A stretch of 64,000 bases of DNA from Ideonella_A sakaiensis_A (GTDB lineage: Bacteria > Pseudomonadota > Gammaproteobacteria > Burkholderiales > Burkholderiaceae_C). The stretch lies in contig NZ_CP182947.1 in the NCBI RefSeq assembly GCF_048320135.1, positions 1,984,001 to 2,048,000 on the forward strand, in the 5' to 3' direction. Below the pieces are notes generated by a model. The model made no database searches. It saw only the letters and a program-made list of their open reading frames with translations, and was not told where the DNA came from. A program made the translations under genes and the position numbers. This document shows positions 42,279 to 50,688 of this stretch, piece by piece (position 1 is the first letter of the stretch; every line of letters begins with the position of its first letter).

Positions 42279-43483
42279 GCGACCACCTTTCTGCCGCGCA
42301 GCGCGGCGATGTCGTTGCCGGAGAAGCCGATCTCGCCGAGCACCGCATCGGTATCGTCGCCGAGCTTCGGCGCCGACGAACGGACCGTGCCGGGCGTGCC
42401 GAGCAGCTTCGGCACGATGCCGGGCACCTCGACTTCGTAGCCGTCGCGGGTCTGCTGTTTCAGGATCATCTCGCGGGCGCGGTAGTGCGGATCCTCGACG
42501 ATGTCCTTCGCGGTATAGGCGCGCCCGGCCGGCACCTTGGCCTCGCCGAGCACCGCCAGCACCTTGTCGGCGCTGTGCTGGCGCGTCCAGGCCTCGATCG
42601 CCGCGTCAAGTTCCTCGACGCGCTTGACGCGCCCGGCGTTGTCGGCCAGCGCCGGATCGGTGCCGAGGTCGTCGCGGCCGATCGCCGTCATCAGGCGCCG
42701 GAAGATGCTGTCGCCGTTGCCGGCGATCAGCACGACGGCCTCGTCGCCGCAACGGTAGGCATTCGACGGCGCGATTCCCGGCAGTGCCGAACCGGCCGGC
42801 TCGCGCACCACGCCGAAGGCGCTGTATTCGGGGATCAGGCTTTCCATCACGTTGAACACCGCTTCGTGCAGCGCAACGTCGATCACCTGGCCCTTGCCGC
42901 CGTTGACCTTGCGGTGATACAGCGCGGTCAGCACGCCGATCGTGCCGTGCAGCGCGGCCAGCGTATCGCCGATCGAGATGCCGCAGCGCACCGGCACGCG
43001 GCCCGGTTCACCGGTCAGGTGGCGCAGCCCGCCCATCGCCTCGCCGATCGAGCCGAAGCCCGGCAGGTCGCGGTACGGGCCGGTCTGGCCATAACCGCTG
43101 ATGCGCAGCATGATCAGGCCCGGGTTGAGCTTCGACAGTTCCTCGTAGCTCATGCCCCAGCCCTCGAGCGTGCCGGGCCGGAAATTCTCGATCAGCACGT
43201 CGGCTTCGGCGATCAGCTTCTTCGCGATGCCCTGGCCTTCGCTGCCACGCAGGTCGATCGCGATCGACCGCTTGTTGCGCGACTGCACCTGCCACCAGAC
43301 CGAAGTGCCTTCCTTGATCAGCCGCCAGTTGCGCAGCGGATCGCCGGCGCCGGGAGCCTCGATCTTGATCACGTCGGCGCCGAATTCGGCCAGTGTCTTG
43401 CCGGCGAACGGGCCGGCGATCAACTGGCCCATCTCGACCACGCGCAGGCCTTGCAGCGCGGCGGGTGTCATCGATTCGGTCAT
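42275..43483 (-). CDS. CaiB/BaiF-type CoA transferase
   Basis: 402-aa class III CoA transferase. Marked by LRVVEMGQLIAGPFAGKTLAEFGADVIK (positions ~12-40), the GEAMGGLRHLTGEPG segment and the conserved ISIGDTLAALHG loop that contains the nucleophilic Asp. Class III enzymes move CoA between carboxylates via aspartyl anhydrides. Together with the adjacent lyase, the gene would activate a C5-C6 dicarboxylate such as 3-hydroxy-3-methylglutarate, with succinyl- or acetyl-CoA as donor; this is inference. The start at 43483 follows GGAGAAGA. Confidence 0.92.
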   Translation of the reverse strand: MTESMTPAALQGLRVVEMGQLIAGPFAGKTLAEFGADVIKIEAPGAGDPLRNWRLIKEGTSVWWQVQSRNKRSIAIDLRGSEGQGIAKKLIAEADVLIENFRPGTLEGWGMSYEELSKLNPGLIMLRISGYGQTGPYRDLPGFGSIGEAMGGLRHLTGEPGRVPVRCGISIGDTLAALHGTIGVLTALYHRKVNGGKGQVIDVALHEAVFNVMESLIPEYSAFGVVREPAGSALPGIAPSNAYRCGDEAVVLIAGNGDSIFRRLMTAIGRDDLGTDPALADNAGRVKRVEELDAAIEAWTRQHSADKVLAVLGEAKVPAGRAYTAKDIVEDPHYRAREMILKQQTRDGYEVEVPGIVPKLLGTPGTVRSSAPKLGDDTDAVLGEIGFSGNDIAALRGRKVVA

Positions 43484-43510
43484 GATGGTCTTCTCCTGAT
43501 GAAAGAACTA

Positions 43511-44476
43511 TCAGTCGATCGTGGCGCCGGAATCCTTGACGATCTTTGCCCACTTCGGCAGGTCTTCCTTGATCATCGCGGCGAATTTCTCCGGCGAGCT
43601 GTGCATCGGCTCGCTGCCGACCGCGGCCAGCTTGGCCTTGACGTCAGGGTTCTCGAGCGCCTTCGCGAGTTCGGCATTCAGCTGGGCGATGATCGCCTTC
43701 GGCGTGCCGGCCGGCGCAAACAGGCCGTACCACGGGGTCGAGCCGAAGCCCTTGATCGACTCGCCGACCGTCGGCACGTCAGGCAGCGCAGCAACGCGGT
43801 TCTCGTTGGTGACACCGAGCACCTTCAGCTTGCCGGACTTGATGAACGAGATCGACGACGGCAGGCTCTGCACCGACACCTGCACCTGGCCACCGACCAG
43901 ATCCTGGATCGACGCGGCAGCGCCCTTGTACGGCACGTGCAGCATCTCGGTGCCGGTGGCCTTCTGGAACATTTCGCCGATCAGGTGGTTCAGCGTGCCG
44001 TTGCCGGCCGAGGCCATCGTGATCTTGCCCGGCTCCTTCTTCGCGGCGGCGATCAGCTCGCCGAGGTTGTTCGGCGCGAACGAGGTGTTCGCCACCAGCA
44101 CATAGCCGGCATTGGCGACCGGTGCGATCGGCTCGAAATCCTTCACCGGATCGAAGCCGGTGCTCTTGTACAGCGACGGGTTGATCACGTGCGCGCTGTT
44201 GACGGTCAGCAGCAGCGTATAGCCGTCAGGCTTGGCCTTCGCGGCAGCGGCGGTGCCGAGGTTGCCGCCGGCGCCGGGCCGGTTGTCGATCAGGAACTGC
44301 TGGCCGGTCTGCTCATAGAGCTTCTGGCCGATGATGCGCGCGATCGTGTCGTTTGCGCCGCCCGGTGCCTGCGGCACGACGACGGTGACGGTGCGGGCCG
44401 GGTACTTGTCCTGTGCGACGGCGGTGCCGGCGAGGCCCGCGATCATCAGCGCGGCGAGGGATTTGGTGAACTTCAT
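43511..44476 (-). CDS. tripartite tricarboxylate transporter receptor (Bug protein)
   Basis: 321-aa periplasmic solute-binding protein. The signal peptide (SLAALMIAGLAGTAVA-QD) is followed by RTVTVVVPQAPGGANDTIARII, the classic Bug start, then GQQFLIDNRPGAGGNLGT and LHVPYKGAAAS, typical of TctC-like receptors. Bug proteins bind carboxylates and are abundant in Burkholderiales, often without matching TctAB membrane genes, as here. Its position in the lyase/CoA-transferase operon suggests it binds the same carboxylate. ATG at 44476; the open frame to 44599 is not used. Confidence 0.94.
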   Translation of the reverse strand: MKFTKSLAALMIAGLAGTAVAQDKYPARTVTVVVPQAPGGANDTIARIIGQKLYEQTGQQFLIDNRPGAGGNLGTAAAAKAKPDGYTLLLTVNSAHVINPSLYKSTGFDPVKDFEPIAPVANAGYVLVANTSFAPNNLGELIAAAKKEPGKITMASAGNGTLNHLIGEMFQKATGTEMLHVPYKGAAASIQDLVGGQVQVSVQSLPSSISFIKSGKLKVLGVTNENRVAALPDVPTVGESIKGFGSTPWYGLFAPAGTPKAIIAQLNAELAKALENPDVKAKLAAVGSEPMHSSPEKFAAMIKEDLPKWAKIVKDSGATID

Positions 44477-44641
44477 GTCTGTCTCCGTGCAAAGCAATGG
44501 ATGGAACGGGTGAATGGGGCCATGACCCACTGGTGTGCGGCGTCGCCGGCTGGCGGTGCTGCAGACTTCACGATCGCCGTCTTGCTTGCGGCGTTGCATG
44601 TGGCATCCCTGGCGAAGCGAATTCTGGGCAATCCGGCCCCG

Positions 44642-44715
44642 GCACGGAATGACAATGACGCGTCGCCAGCTTTCGCGAAATGGGAAAGCGAGGTGGTGAT
44701 AACCCCGAATCGTCC
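44642..44715. repeat. imperfect direct repeat flanking leuDC, copy 1
   Basis: Shares gGAATGACAATGxCGCGT and gCCAGCTTTxxxGAAA, then a late AACCCCGA match, with 47045-47110; about 75% alike by eye over ~75 nt. Both copies point the same way and bracket the leuDC gene pair. Confidence 0.65.
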
Positions 44716-44754
44716 GGCGCAGGCCGCCTTGTCGGCAAGCGGAAATGCCGCAGC

Positions 44755-44779
44755 GGTGACCGGCTGTCAGCCGGCCACC
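44755..44779 (-). terminator. hairpin downstream of leuD, possible terminator
   Basis: A 12-bp inverted repeat (ggtgaccggctg / cagccggccacc) with one mismatch and a one-base loop. It lies about 90 nt beyond the leuD stop. No U tract is present, so it is either a processing hairpin or a protein-binding palindrome. Confidence 0.35.
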
Positions 44780-44869
44780 GCAGTGTCAGGAAATGGCTTG
44801 GTGCGCGCCGCTGCGGCGCGCCGTTCCCTACCGAGGCAGTGACAGCCGCGGCAAGCGGGGCTTCCGGCC

Positions 44870-45508
44870 TCAGCCGAACAGCCAGGGCTCGGCGGCGCGC
44901 CGGCGGCTTTCGTAGTCGCGGATGCGATCGGCGCGCTGCAGCGTCAGGCCGATGTCGTCGAGGCCGTTCAGCAGCCGGTGCTTGCGCGCGGCATCGATCT
45001 CGAAGCCGATCGCCTCGCCGCCGTCCGGCGTCAATGTCTGCGCCGGCAGGTCGATGTGCAGCTGCAGGCCCGGCGTCGATTCGACGAGCGCGAACAGCCG
45101 CTCGACGGTGGCCGCATCGAGCACGATCGGCAGCATGCCGTTCTTGAAGCAGTTGCCGTGGAAGATGTCGGCAAAACTCGGGGCGACGAGCGCGCGGATG
45201 CCGAAATCGCGCAGCGCCCAGGCTGCATGTTCGCGGCTCGAGCCGCAGCCGAAATTCTCCCGCGTCAGCACGATCTGCGCGCCGGCATAACGCGGCTGGT
45301 TCAGCGCGAAATCCGGATTGCGCGGCCGCGATGCAACGTCCTGGCCAGGCTCGCCGCGGTCCAGATAACGCCACTCGTCGAACAGGTTGTCGCCGAAGCC
45401 GGTGCGCCGGATCGACTTCATGAACTGTTTCGGAATGATCGCGTCGGTATCGACATTGACGCGGTCGATCGGCGCCGCCAGTGCGGTCAGTTCGGTAAAC
45501 GGCTGCAT
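44870..45508 (-). CDS. leuD: 3-isopropylmalate dehydratase small subunit
   Basis: 212-aa subunit of the isopropylmalate isomerase (aconitase family). DRVNVDTDAIIPKQFMK and VLTRENFGCGSSREHAAWAL are its hallmarks; FADIFHGNCFKNGMLPI follows. Works with LeuC to interconvert 2- and 3-isopropylmalate in leucine biosynthesis. ATG at 45508 overlaps the leuC stop by one base (TGATG). Length is near that of E. coli LeuD (201 aa). A paralogue specialised for citraconate or dimethylmaleate is possible because no leuB or leuA is nearby. Confidence 0.92.
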   Translation of the reverse strand: MQPFTELTALAAPIDRVNVDTDAIIPKQFMKSIRRTGFGDNLFDEWRYLDRGEPGQDVASRPRNPDFALNQPRYAGAQIVLTRENFGCGSSREHAAWALRDFGIRALVAPSFADIFHGNCFKNGMLPIVLDAATVERLFALVESTPGLQLHIDLPAQTLTPDGGEAIGFEIDAARKHRLLNGLDDIGLTLQRADRIRDYESRRRAAEPWLFG

Positions 45509-46950
45509 CACGTGTTCTCGCTGCTGATGTCGACGAAGTGGCCGGCGATCGCGGCGGCGGCGGCCATCGCCGGGCTGACCAGGTGGCTGCGCCCGCCGGC
45601 GCCCTGGCGGCCCTCGAAATTGCGGTTTGATGTCGATGCACAGCGCTCGCCGGCGCCGAGCCGGTCGTCGTTCATGCCGAGGCACATCGAGCAACCCGGC
45701 TCGCGCCACTCGAAACCGGCGGCGCTGAAGATGTGGTGCAGGCCCTCGGCCTCGGCCTGCGCCTTCACGAGTCCGGAACCCGGCACCACCAGCGCCTGGC
45801 GGATGCTGGCGGCGATGCGCTTGCCGTCGACGACCTTTGCGGCGGCGCGCAGGTCCTCGATGCGCGCATTCGTGCACGAGCCGATGAAGACCTTGTCGGG
45901 ACGGATCCCGGTCATCGGCGTGCCCGGCTCGAGGCCCATGTACTCGAGCGCGCGCAGCATGCCGGCACGGCGCACCGGATCGGCCTCGGCGGCCGGATCG
46001 GGCACGCGGCCGTCGACCGGCACCACCATCTCGGGCGATGTACCCCAGCTGACCATCGGCCGCAACGTTGTTGCATCGATCGTCAATGTGCGATCGAAAT
46101 GCGCGCCAGGGTCGCTTTGCAGCGTGCGCCAGTAGGCGACTGCGGCATCCCAGTGCGCGTCCGACGGCGCATACGGCCGGCCCTTCAGATAGGCGATCGT
46201 TTTCTCGTCGACCGCAACCAGGCCGACCCGCGCGCCGGCCTCGATCGCCATGTTGCACAAGGTCATCCGGCCTTCGACCGACAGCGCGCGGATCGTGCTG
46301 CCGGCGAATTCGATCGCACAGGCGGTCGCGCCGGCGGTGCCGATGCGACCGATGATCGTGAGGATCAGGTCCTTCGCGGTGACGCCGGCCGGCAGCTCGC
46401 CGTCGACCTGCACCAGCATCGGCGCCATCGGGCGCAGCGCGAGGCATTGCGTCGCCAGCACATGTTCGACGTCGGAGGTGCCGACGCCGAACGCCAGCGC
46501 ACCGAAGGCGCCATGCGTGCTGGTGTGCGAATCGCCGGCAACAACCGTCATGCCGGGCAGCGTTGCGCCCTGCTCCGGGCCGATCACGTGGATGATGCCC
46601 TGGCGCTGGTTGCCGATGCCGAACTGGGTGATGCCGAATTCGCGGCTGTTGGTATCGAGCTGTTGCACCTGCATCCGCGACAGCGGATCGGCAATGCTGT
46701 CGATGCTGATGCGTTCGGCGGCAAGCGTCGGAATGTTGTGATCGACCGTCGCCAGCACCGTCTCGCGGCGCCACGGCTGGCGGCCGGCCATCCGCAGCCC
46801 TTCGAAGGCCTGCGGGCTGGTTACCTCGTAGACGAGGTGGCGGTCGACATACAGCAGCGTTTCGCCATCGTCGGTTTCGTCGACGACATGGCTGCGCCAC
46901 AACTTCTCGAACAAGGTGCGCGGCTGCCGCTCGAGCGTCTGCGAATCCAT
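45508..46950 (-). CDS. leuC: 3-isopropylmalate dehydratase large subunit
   Basis: 480-aa [4Fe-4S] dehydratase. It has TLFEKLWRSHVV, VVAGDSHTSTHGAFGALAFGVGTSDVEHVL (positions ~130-160), FIGSCTNARIEDL with a cluster Cys and WREPGCSMCLGMN with the other two cluster Cys (C-x-x-C). E. coli LeuC is 466 aa. ATG at 46950 has GGAGACC about 8 nt upstream; the frame up to 47100 is rejected. Operon with leuD. A repeat copy lies just upstream, at 47045. Confidence 0.94.
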   Translation of the reverse strand: MDSQTLERQPRTLFEKLWRSHVVDETDDGETLLYVDRHLVYEVTSPQAFEGLRMAGRQPWRRETVLATVDHNIPTLAAERISIDSIADPLSRMQVQQLDTNSREFGITQFGIGNQRQGIIHVIGPEQGATLPGMTVVAGDSHTSTHGAFGALAFGVGTSDVEHVLATQCLALRPMAPMLVQVDGELPAGVTAKDLILTIIGRIGTAGATACAIEFAGSTIRALSVEGRMTLCNMAIEAGARVGLVAVDEKTIAYLKGRPYAPSDAHWDAAVAYWRTLQSDPGAHFDRTLTIDATTLRPMVSWGTSPEMVVPVDGRVPDPAAEADPVRRAGMLRALEYMGLEPGTPMTGIRPDKVFIGSCTNARIEDLRAAAKVVDGKRIAASIRQALVVPGSGLVKAQAEAEGLHHIFSAAGFEWREPGCSMCLGMNDDRLGAGERCASTSNRNFEGRQGAGGRSHLVSPAMAAAAAIAGHFVDISSENT

Positions 46951-47044
46951 CGTGTCAGGTCTCCGTCGGTGCTGCCGGCGCGGCGCAAGGTATGCGGCGC
47001 CGATGGGGGTTGCCGGCCGATTGTCGGCAGGAGAAGCGCACTGC

Positions 47045-47110
47045 GGAATGACAATGGCGCGTGGCCAGCTTTGCCGAAACGCGAAACCGCGCCCGGACAA
47101 ACCCCGATCC
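47045..47110. repeat. imperfect direct repeat flanking leuDC, copy 2
   Basis: Partner of 44642-44715. It sits in the 196-nt gap between the leuC start and the LysR gene, so a leuC promoter could overlap it. Confidence 0.65.
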
Positions 47111-47146
47111 GTCGCCAGATGCGGCGCGGCCCGGACGGCGGCGGCC

Positions 47147-48049
47147 TCAGCCCTTCTGTGCTTCGCAGAGATGGTCGATCAGCTGCCGCACGTGGCGCGG
47201 CACCGCATTCGGATCGCGCAAGCCGATCAGCAGGTGGCGCTGCGCCCAGGCATCGTCGAGCGGAATCTGCTTCAGCTGCAGCGCGCGCAGCTGATGGCGC
47301 ACCGCCTCGGCCGGCAGCACCGCGACGCCGAGGCCGGCAGCGACCATCCGGCACATCGCATCGAAGCTGCGCACCTGGATGCGGATGCGCAGCGAACGGC
47401 CGATCGACGACGTCTCCGACAACATCCGCTGCGCCAGCGAGGTGTTTTTCGACAGACAGACGAAGTCCTCGTCGACCGCCTCGGCGAAATGCAGCGAGCG
47501 GCGCCGCGCCAGTTCGTGGCTGCTCGGCACGACCAGCACCAGCCGGTCGTCGCGGTAGCGCATCACGTGCAGGCCGAGCGTCGGCGTGCGGTCGGCAAAG
47601 ATGCCGACGTCGGCGCGGCCGTCGAGCACCGCGAGCACGATCGCGCCGCTGTCCTCTTCCTCGAGCTCGATGCGCACCCCCGGATGCGCGCCGGTAAAAC
47701 TGGCAATGTCGCCGGGCAGGAACTGCGTCACCGCCGAGGTATTGGCCCACAGCCGCACCGCGCCGACCAGGCCGGCGGCATGGTCCGACAGATCGGCGGC
47801 AAGCCGGTCGACGTCGCTCAGGATGCGCTGCGCATGCTGCTGCAGGGCCTGCCCGGCAACGGTCAATGTGACGCCGCGCGAATGGCGGTCGAACAGTTCG
47901 CTGCCGACCGCGGCCTCCAGATCGGTCAGCCGCCGGCTCGCCGCGCCGATCGCCAGCGACGCCAGTTCCGCACCCTTGCTGATGCTGCCGCTGCGCGCGA
48001 CGAGCACGAACAGCGACAGCGAAAACAGGTCGAGGCGGTGCAGGTTCAT
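47147..48049 (-). CDS. LysR-family transcriptional regulator
   Basis: 300-aa regulator. The N-terminal HTH reads FSLSLFVLVARSGSISKGAE and AASRRLTDLEAAVGSELF (positions ~9-60), followed by a ligand domain with LDGRADVGIFADRTP and MVAAGLGVAVLPAEAV. Divergent from the Bug receptor gene at 48215, which is probably its target. The leuCD genes lie downstream on the same strand. ATG at 48049; the frame to 48769 is a shadow. Confidence 0.92.
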   Translation of the reverse strand: MNLHRLDLFSLSLFVLVARSGSISKGAELASLAIGAASRRLTDLEAAVGSELFDRHSRGVTLTVAGQALQQHAQRILSDVDRLAADLSDHAAGLVGAVRLWANTSAVTQFLPGDIASFTGAHPGVRIELEEEDSGAIVLAVLDGRADVGIFADRTPTLGLHVMRYRDDRLVLVVPSSHELARRRSLHFAEAVDEDFVCLSKNTSLAQRMLSETSSIGRSLRIRIQVRSFDAMCRMVAAGLGVAVLPAEAVRHQLRALQLKQIPLDDAWAQRHLLIGLRDPNAVPRHVRQLIDHLCEAQKG

Positions 48050-48115
48050 GGGCGGCGGTGCGGAAACTTGTCTTGCGGCCCATTCTGCCTGCGCCCCGGT
48101 GCGGAAAGCCGAGAA

Positions 48116-48128
48116 TCCCACTGCGGGA
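48116..48128. promoter_or_regulatory. possible LysR operator in the divergent region
   Basis: Palindrome TCCC-actgc-GGGA in the 165-nt gap between the LysR start and the divergent Bug gene. The spacing and position fit a LysR binding site but other palindromes could exist; no promoter motif was verified. Confidence 0.3.
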
Positions 48129-48214
48129 AATTGCCCTGGAAGCAGTACCCGCGACGGCCTAAAGTCATCGGTCCGCGAGAGACGGATCACCCCCAACGAA
48201 TTCGAGGACACCAG

Positions 48215-49198
48215 ATGAGCTACACGAAGCATTCCCCGCTGCGCAGAATCCTGCTCGCAGCCGCAGCCGCGACGCTGCTGAGCAGCCCGGTCGCCGCGCA
48301 GGAAGGCACGATCAAGATCGTCGTCGGTTATCCGGCCGGCGCGACGTCGGACGCGCTCGCACGCGTGGTCGGCGAGGCGATGGCGCAGCGGCTGAAGCAG
48401 ACGGTGATCGTCGAGAACAAGTCCGGCGCCGGCGGGCGCATCGGCAACGAGGTCGTGAAGGCGGCAACGCCCGACGGCACGACGCTGCTGATGACGCCGG
48501 TCGCGACGATGTCGATCTTCCCGCACTCCTTCCCCGGCGAACTGCGCTACGACCCGTTCACGGATTTCGTGCCGGTCGCGCACCTGAGCAATTTCCAGCT
48601 CGGCCTTGGCGTCGCGACCAAGGTGCCGGCGAAAACCCTGGCCGAATATGTGGCCTGGGTGAAGGCCGATACAAACCAGAACGGTTTCTACGGATCTGCG
48701 GCGGCCGGCAGCCTGCCGCACTTCTTCGGCGTGATGTTTGCCAAATCGGCCGGACTGACGCTGACCCATGTGCCATATCGCGGCACCGCAGCGGCGATGC
48801 AGGCGATCGGTGGCGGCGAGATCGCGGCCTTGTCGACCGTTGCGGCCGACCTGCAGTCGCTGGTGCAGGCCGACCGCGCCCGCCTGCTTGCGGTGGCCGG
48901 CGAAAAGCGCAGCCCGGCCTTTCCGAATGTGCCGACCTTCCGGGAGTTGGGCTACGACCTTGTCGCCAACCCTTGGTATGCGCTGTTTGCACCGGCCGGC
49001 ACGCCGCCGGCAACCGTGCAGCGGCTCGCCAAGGCGGCGATCGACTCGATCAACGATCCGGCGGTCCAGCAGCGCCTGTCCGAGATGGGCCTGGAGCCGA
49101 CCGGCCTCGGCCCGGACAAGCTCGCCGCGATCATGAAGGCCGACTACGAACGCTGGGGGCCGGTGATCAAGGCATCGGGGTTCAAGCCGGGGAAGTGA
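48215..49198 (+). CDS. tripartite tricarboxylate transporter receptor (Bug protein)
   Basis: 327-aa solute-binding protein with a signal peptide (LLAAAAATLLSSPVAAQ). TIKIVVGYPAGATSDALARVV replaces the usual APGG by PAGATSD, a known subgroup. VIVENKSGAGGRIGNE and LTHVPYRGTAAAMQAI match the family. It is divergent from a LysR gene that probably controls it. The frame is open far upstream only as a shadow of the opposite-strand genes. Ligand unknown; carboxylates are typical. Confidence 0.94.
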   Translation: MSYTKHSPLRRILLAAAAATLLSSPVAAQEGTIKIVVGYPAGATSDALARVVGEAMAQRLKQTVIVENKSGAGGRIGNEVVKAATPDGTTLLMTPVATMSIFPHSFPGELRYDPFTDFVPVAHLSNFQLGLGVATKVPAKTLAEYVAWVKADTNQNGFYGSAAAGSLPHFFGVMFAKSAGLTLTHVPYRGTAAAMQAIGGGEIAALSTVAADLQSLVQADRARLLAVAGEKRSPAFPNVPTFRELGYDLVANPWYALFAPAGTPPATVQRLAKAAIDSINDPAVQQRLSEMGLEPTGLGPDKLAAIMKADYERWGPVIKASGFKPGK

Positions 49199-49234
49199 GC
49201 GGCGCGGTGAGCGGGATTGTGCGGGCCCGGCTGG

Positions 49235-49495
49235 TCAGCCGCGGCTCGCGAAAATCAGCGCGACGATCAGCGCACACATCGTCGCATTGCTCAGATTGAC
49301 GAGCACGGCACGGCCGAGGCGCCGGCCGCCCTGCTCATAAAGCCACGCGGCCATCGTCAGGTTGCTGCCGAGCCAGGTGATCCAGGTCAATACCGAGTGC
49401 TGGCTCGAGTCACCACTGGCATGGATGACCCAGATCGTCGGCAGATAGGCGAGGATCCGCGCCGAGCTGAAAAACGTGAAGCTCCACGTCAGCAC
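49235..49495 (-). CDS. small three-helix membrane protein, start uncertain
   Basis: The conserved-looking part is about 86 aa: TWSFTFFSSARILAYLPTIW, SSQHSVLTWITWLGSNLTMAAWL and a final helix with NLSNATMCALIVALIF. The pattern recalls short PQ-loop-like membrane proteins. The frame continues to 49786, but that N-terminal part is Arg/Ala-rich and lacks structure. I use the GTG at 49495, with only a weak GGGG site upstream. The N-terminus may have been lost, making this a remnant. Confidence 0.5.
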   Translation of the reverse strand: MLTWSFTFFSSARILAYLPTIWVIHASGDSSQHSVLTWITWLGSNLTMAAWLYEQGGRRLGRAVLVNLSNATMCALIVALIFASRG

Positions 49496-49926
49496 GGTGA
49501 GATAACAAACCCCGCGCGCTGATCGCGTCGAGGTGCCGGATTGCGCGGTCGATTCATCGATCGGCGCGACGTCTGCACCAGCCGAAACGAAACCGGCCGC
49601 ACGGCGCGGCCGCCCACGCCTTCCGGGGCGCTGGCGCCCGCGGCGTGACGCCTGATCGACCGAGCACGCGGGCATCTGCGATCGCCCCACCGACTTGTTG
49701 ACCCAACGCCGCGGATCAGCCCGAGCGGCTGCAGCGGCAGCCGCCGCGAGCGCTGCAATGCGCCGAACCGGCGGATGTCGATGCAATTGTCTTCATGAAC
49801 CACCTGACGCGAGAGCCATGCTGCAGCGATGATTCGTCGCCATTCGCCAGCCTGCATCATCCGAATGGATGATGGCTGGCGCCTCGGGGGCGGACCGGCT
49901 TGCGGTCTGCACCTGAGCGCAACGAC
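49496..49926. other. 431-nt region without a supported gene
   Basis: Between the small membrane protein and the GntR regulator. Translations in all frames are Arg/Ala-rich with no family signature. It may hold the lost 5' end of the membrane protein gene. No repeat or RNA gene found by eye. Confidence 0.4.
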
Positions 49927-50679
49927 TCACATCAGCAGCGCCTTCACCAGGTCGAGCTGACGATCGGGCTTGCCCTGGTCGAGGTTCAGGCTCGCCTCGA
50001 CGCGGTTCAGGTGCGCAACCATCTCGGCGACCGCCGCATCGGCATTGCCGCTGCGGCAGACATCGAGAAAGCGCGCATGTTCGTCGGACGAGCAATGCGG
50101 GTCGTTGTGGCTCTGGTACAGCATCGCGATCAGCGAGCTGCGCGCGACCAGTTCGGTGACCAGTTCGGTCAGCACCGTGTGGCCGCTCGCCTCGGCGAGC
50201 GCGACGTGGAAGTCGCCAAGCAGTTTTTCTCGCACGACGCCGGCGGCCGGTGCCTTCAGCGTCGAGCGCTCGACCTTCACATGCTGGTCGAGGCGGTCGT
50301 AGTCGCCGGCAGACGCATTCGCGACGACCAGCCGCACGACCTCGCTCTCGATCAGCCGGCGCACCGAAAAGACTTCCCTCGCTTCCTGCACGCTCGGCTG
50401 GCTGACGAAGCTGCCCTTGTCCGGGACGGTCTGCACCAGCTTGTCCTTCGCGAGCGTCAGCAGCGCGGCGCGGATCTTGGTGCGGCTGACCGCATAGACA
50501 CGGCCGAGCGCCTCCTCGCGCAGCCAGGTGCCGGGCGGGAGGCGCTTCTCGACGATTGCGGTGGCGATGTCCTGCGCGATCGTCTCGACGCTGGCGCCCT
50601 TCTCGGCCGCGCCATCGGCCGCCTCAGCGGCCTCTGGCGACGGGTTCGGATTCACGGTGGTTCGGGCGCTGCGTGGCAT
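49927..50679 (-). CDS. GntR-family regulator (FCD/VanR-FadR type)
   Basis: 250-aa repressor. HTH around residues 45-100: DIATAIVEKRLPPGTWLREEAL, VYAVSRTKIRAALLTL and VQTVPDKGSFVSQP. The C-terminal FCD effector domain has DFHVALAEASGHTVLTELVTELV and the His residues of the metal site near DVCRSGNADAAVAEMVAHL. An Ala/Pro-rich extension of ~25 residues precedes the HTH. It sits next to the NCS1 transporter and the racemase genes on the same strand and likely represses them; a palindrome at 52883 is a possible operator. Confidence 0.92.
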   Translation of the reverse strand: MPRSARTTVNPNPSPEAAEAADGAAEKGASVETIAQDIATAIVEKRLPPGTWLREEALGRVYAVSRTKIRAALLTLAKDKLVQTVPDKGSFVSQPSVQEAREVFSVRRLIESEVVRLVVANASAGDYDRLDQHVKVERSTLKAPAAGVVREKLLGDFHVALAEASGHTVLTELVTELVARSSLIAMLYQSHNDPHCSSDEHARFLDVCRSGNADAAVAEMVAHLNRVEASLNLDQGKPDRQLDLVKALLM

Positions 50680-50688
50680 CCACCGATT

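Larger units (their letters stand above)
44477..44869. other. 393-nt intergenic region with repeats
   Basis: Lies between the Bug receptor start and the leuD stop. It holds no supported gene. It contains one copy of a direct repeat (44642-44715) and a near-perfect hairpin (44755-44779) that could end leuD transcription, though no U tract follows. The promoter of the downstream Bug/CoA-transferase/lyase operon must also be here. Confidence 0.5.

Noticed and set aside
42266..44842. 858-codon + strand open frame
   Set aside because: It lies opposite three well-supported minus-strand genes. The translation is His/Arg/Gln-rich, typical of the antisense frame of high-GC genes.
44870..46900. leuDC as cargo of a transposon
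   Set aside because: Flanking repeats are too divergent and short; no transposase or terminal inverted repeats found. Kept only as an observation on direct repeats.
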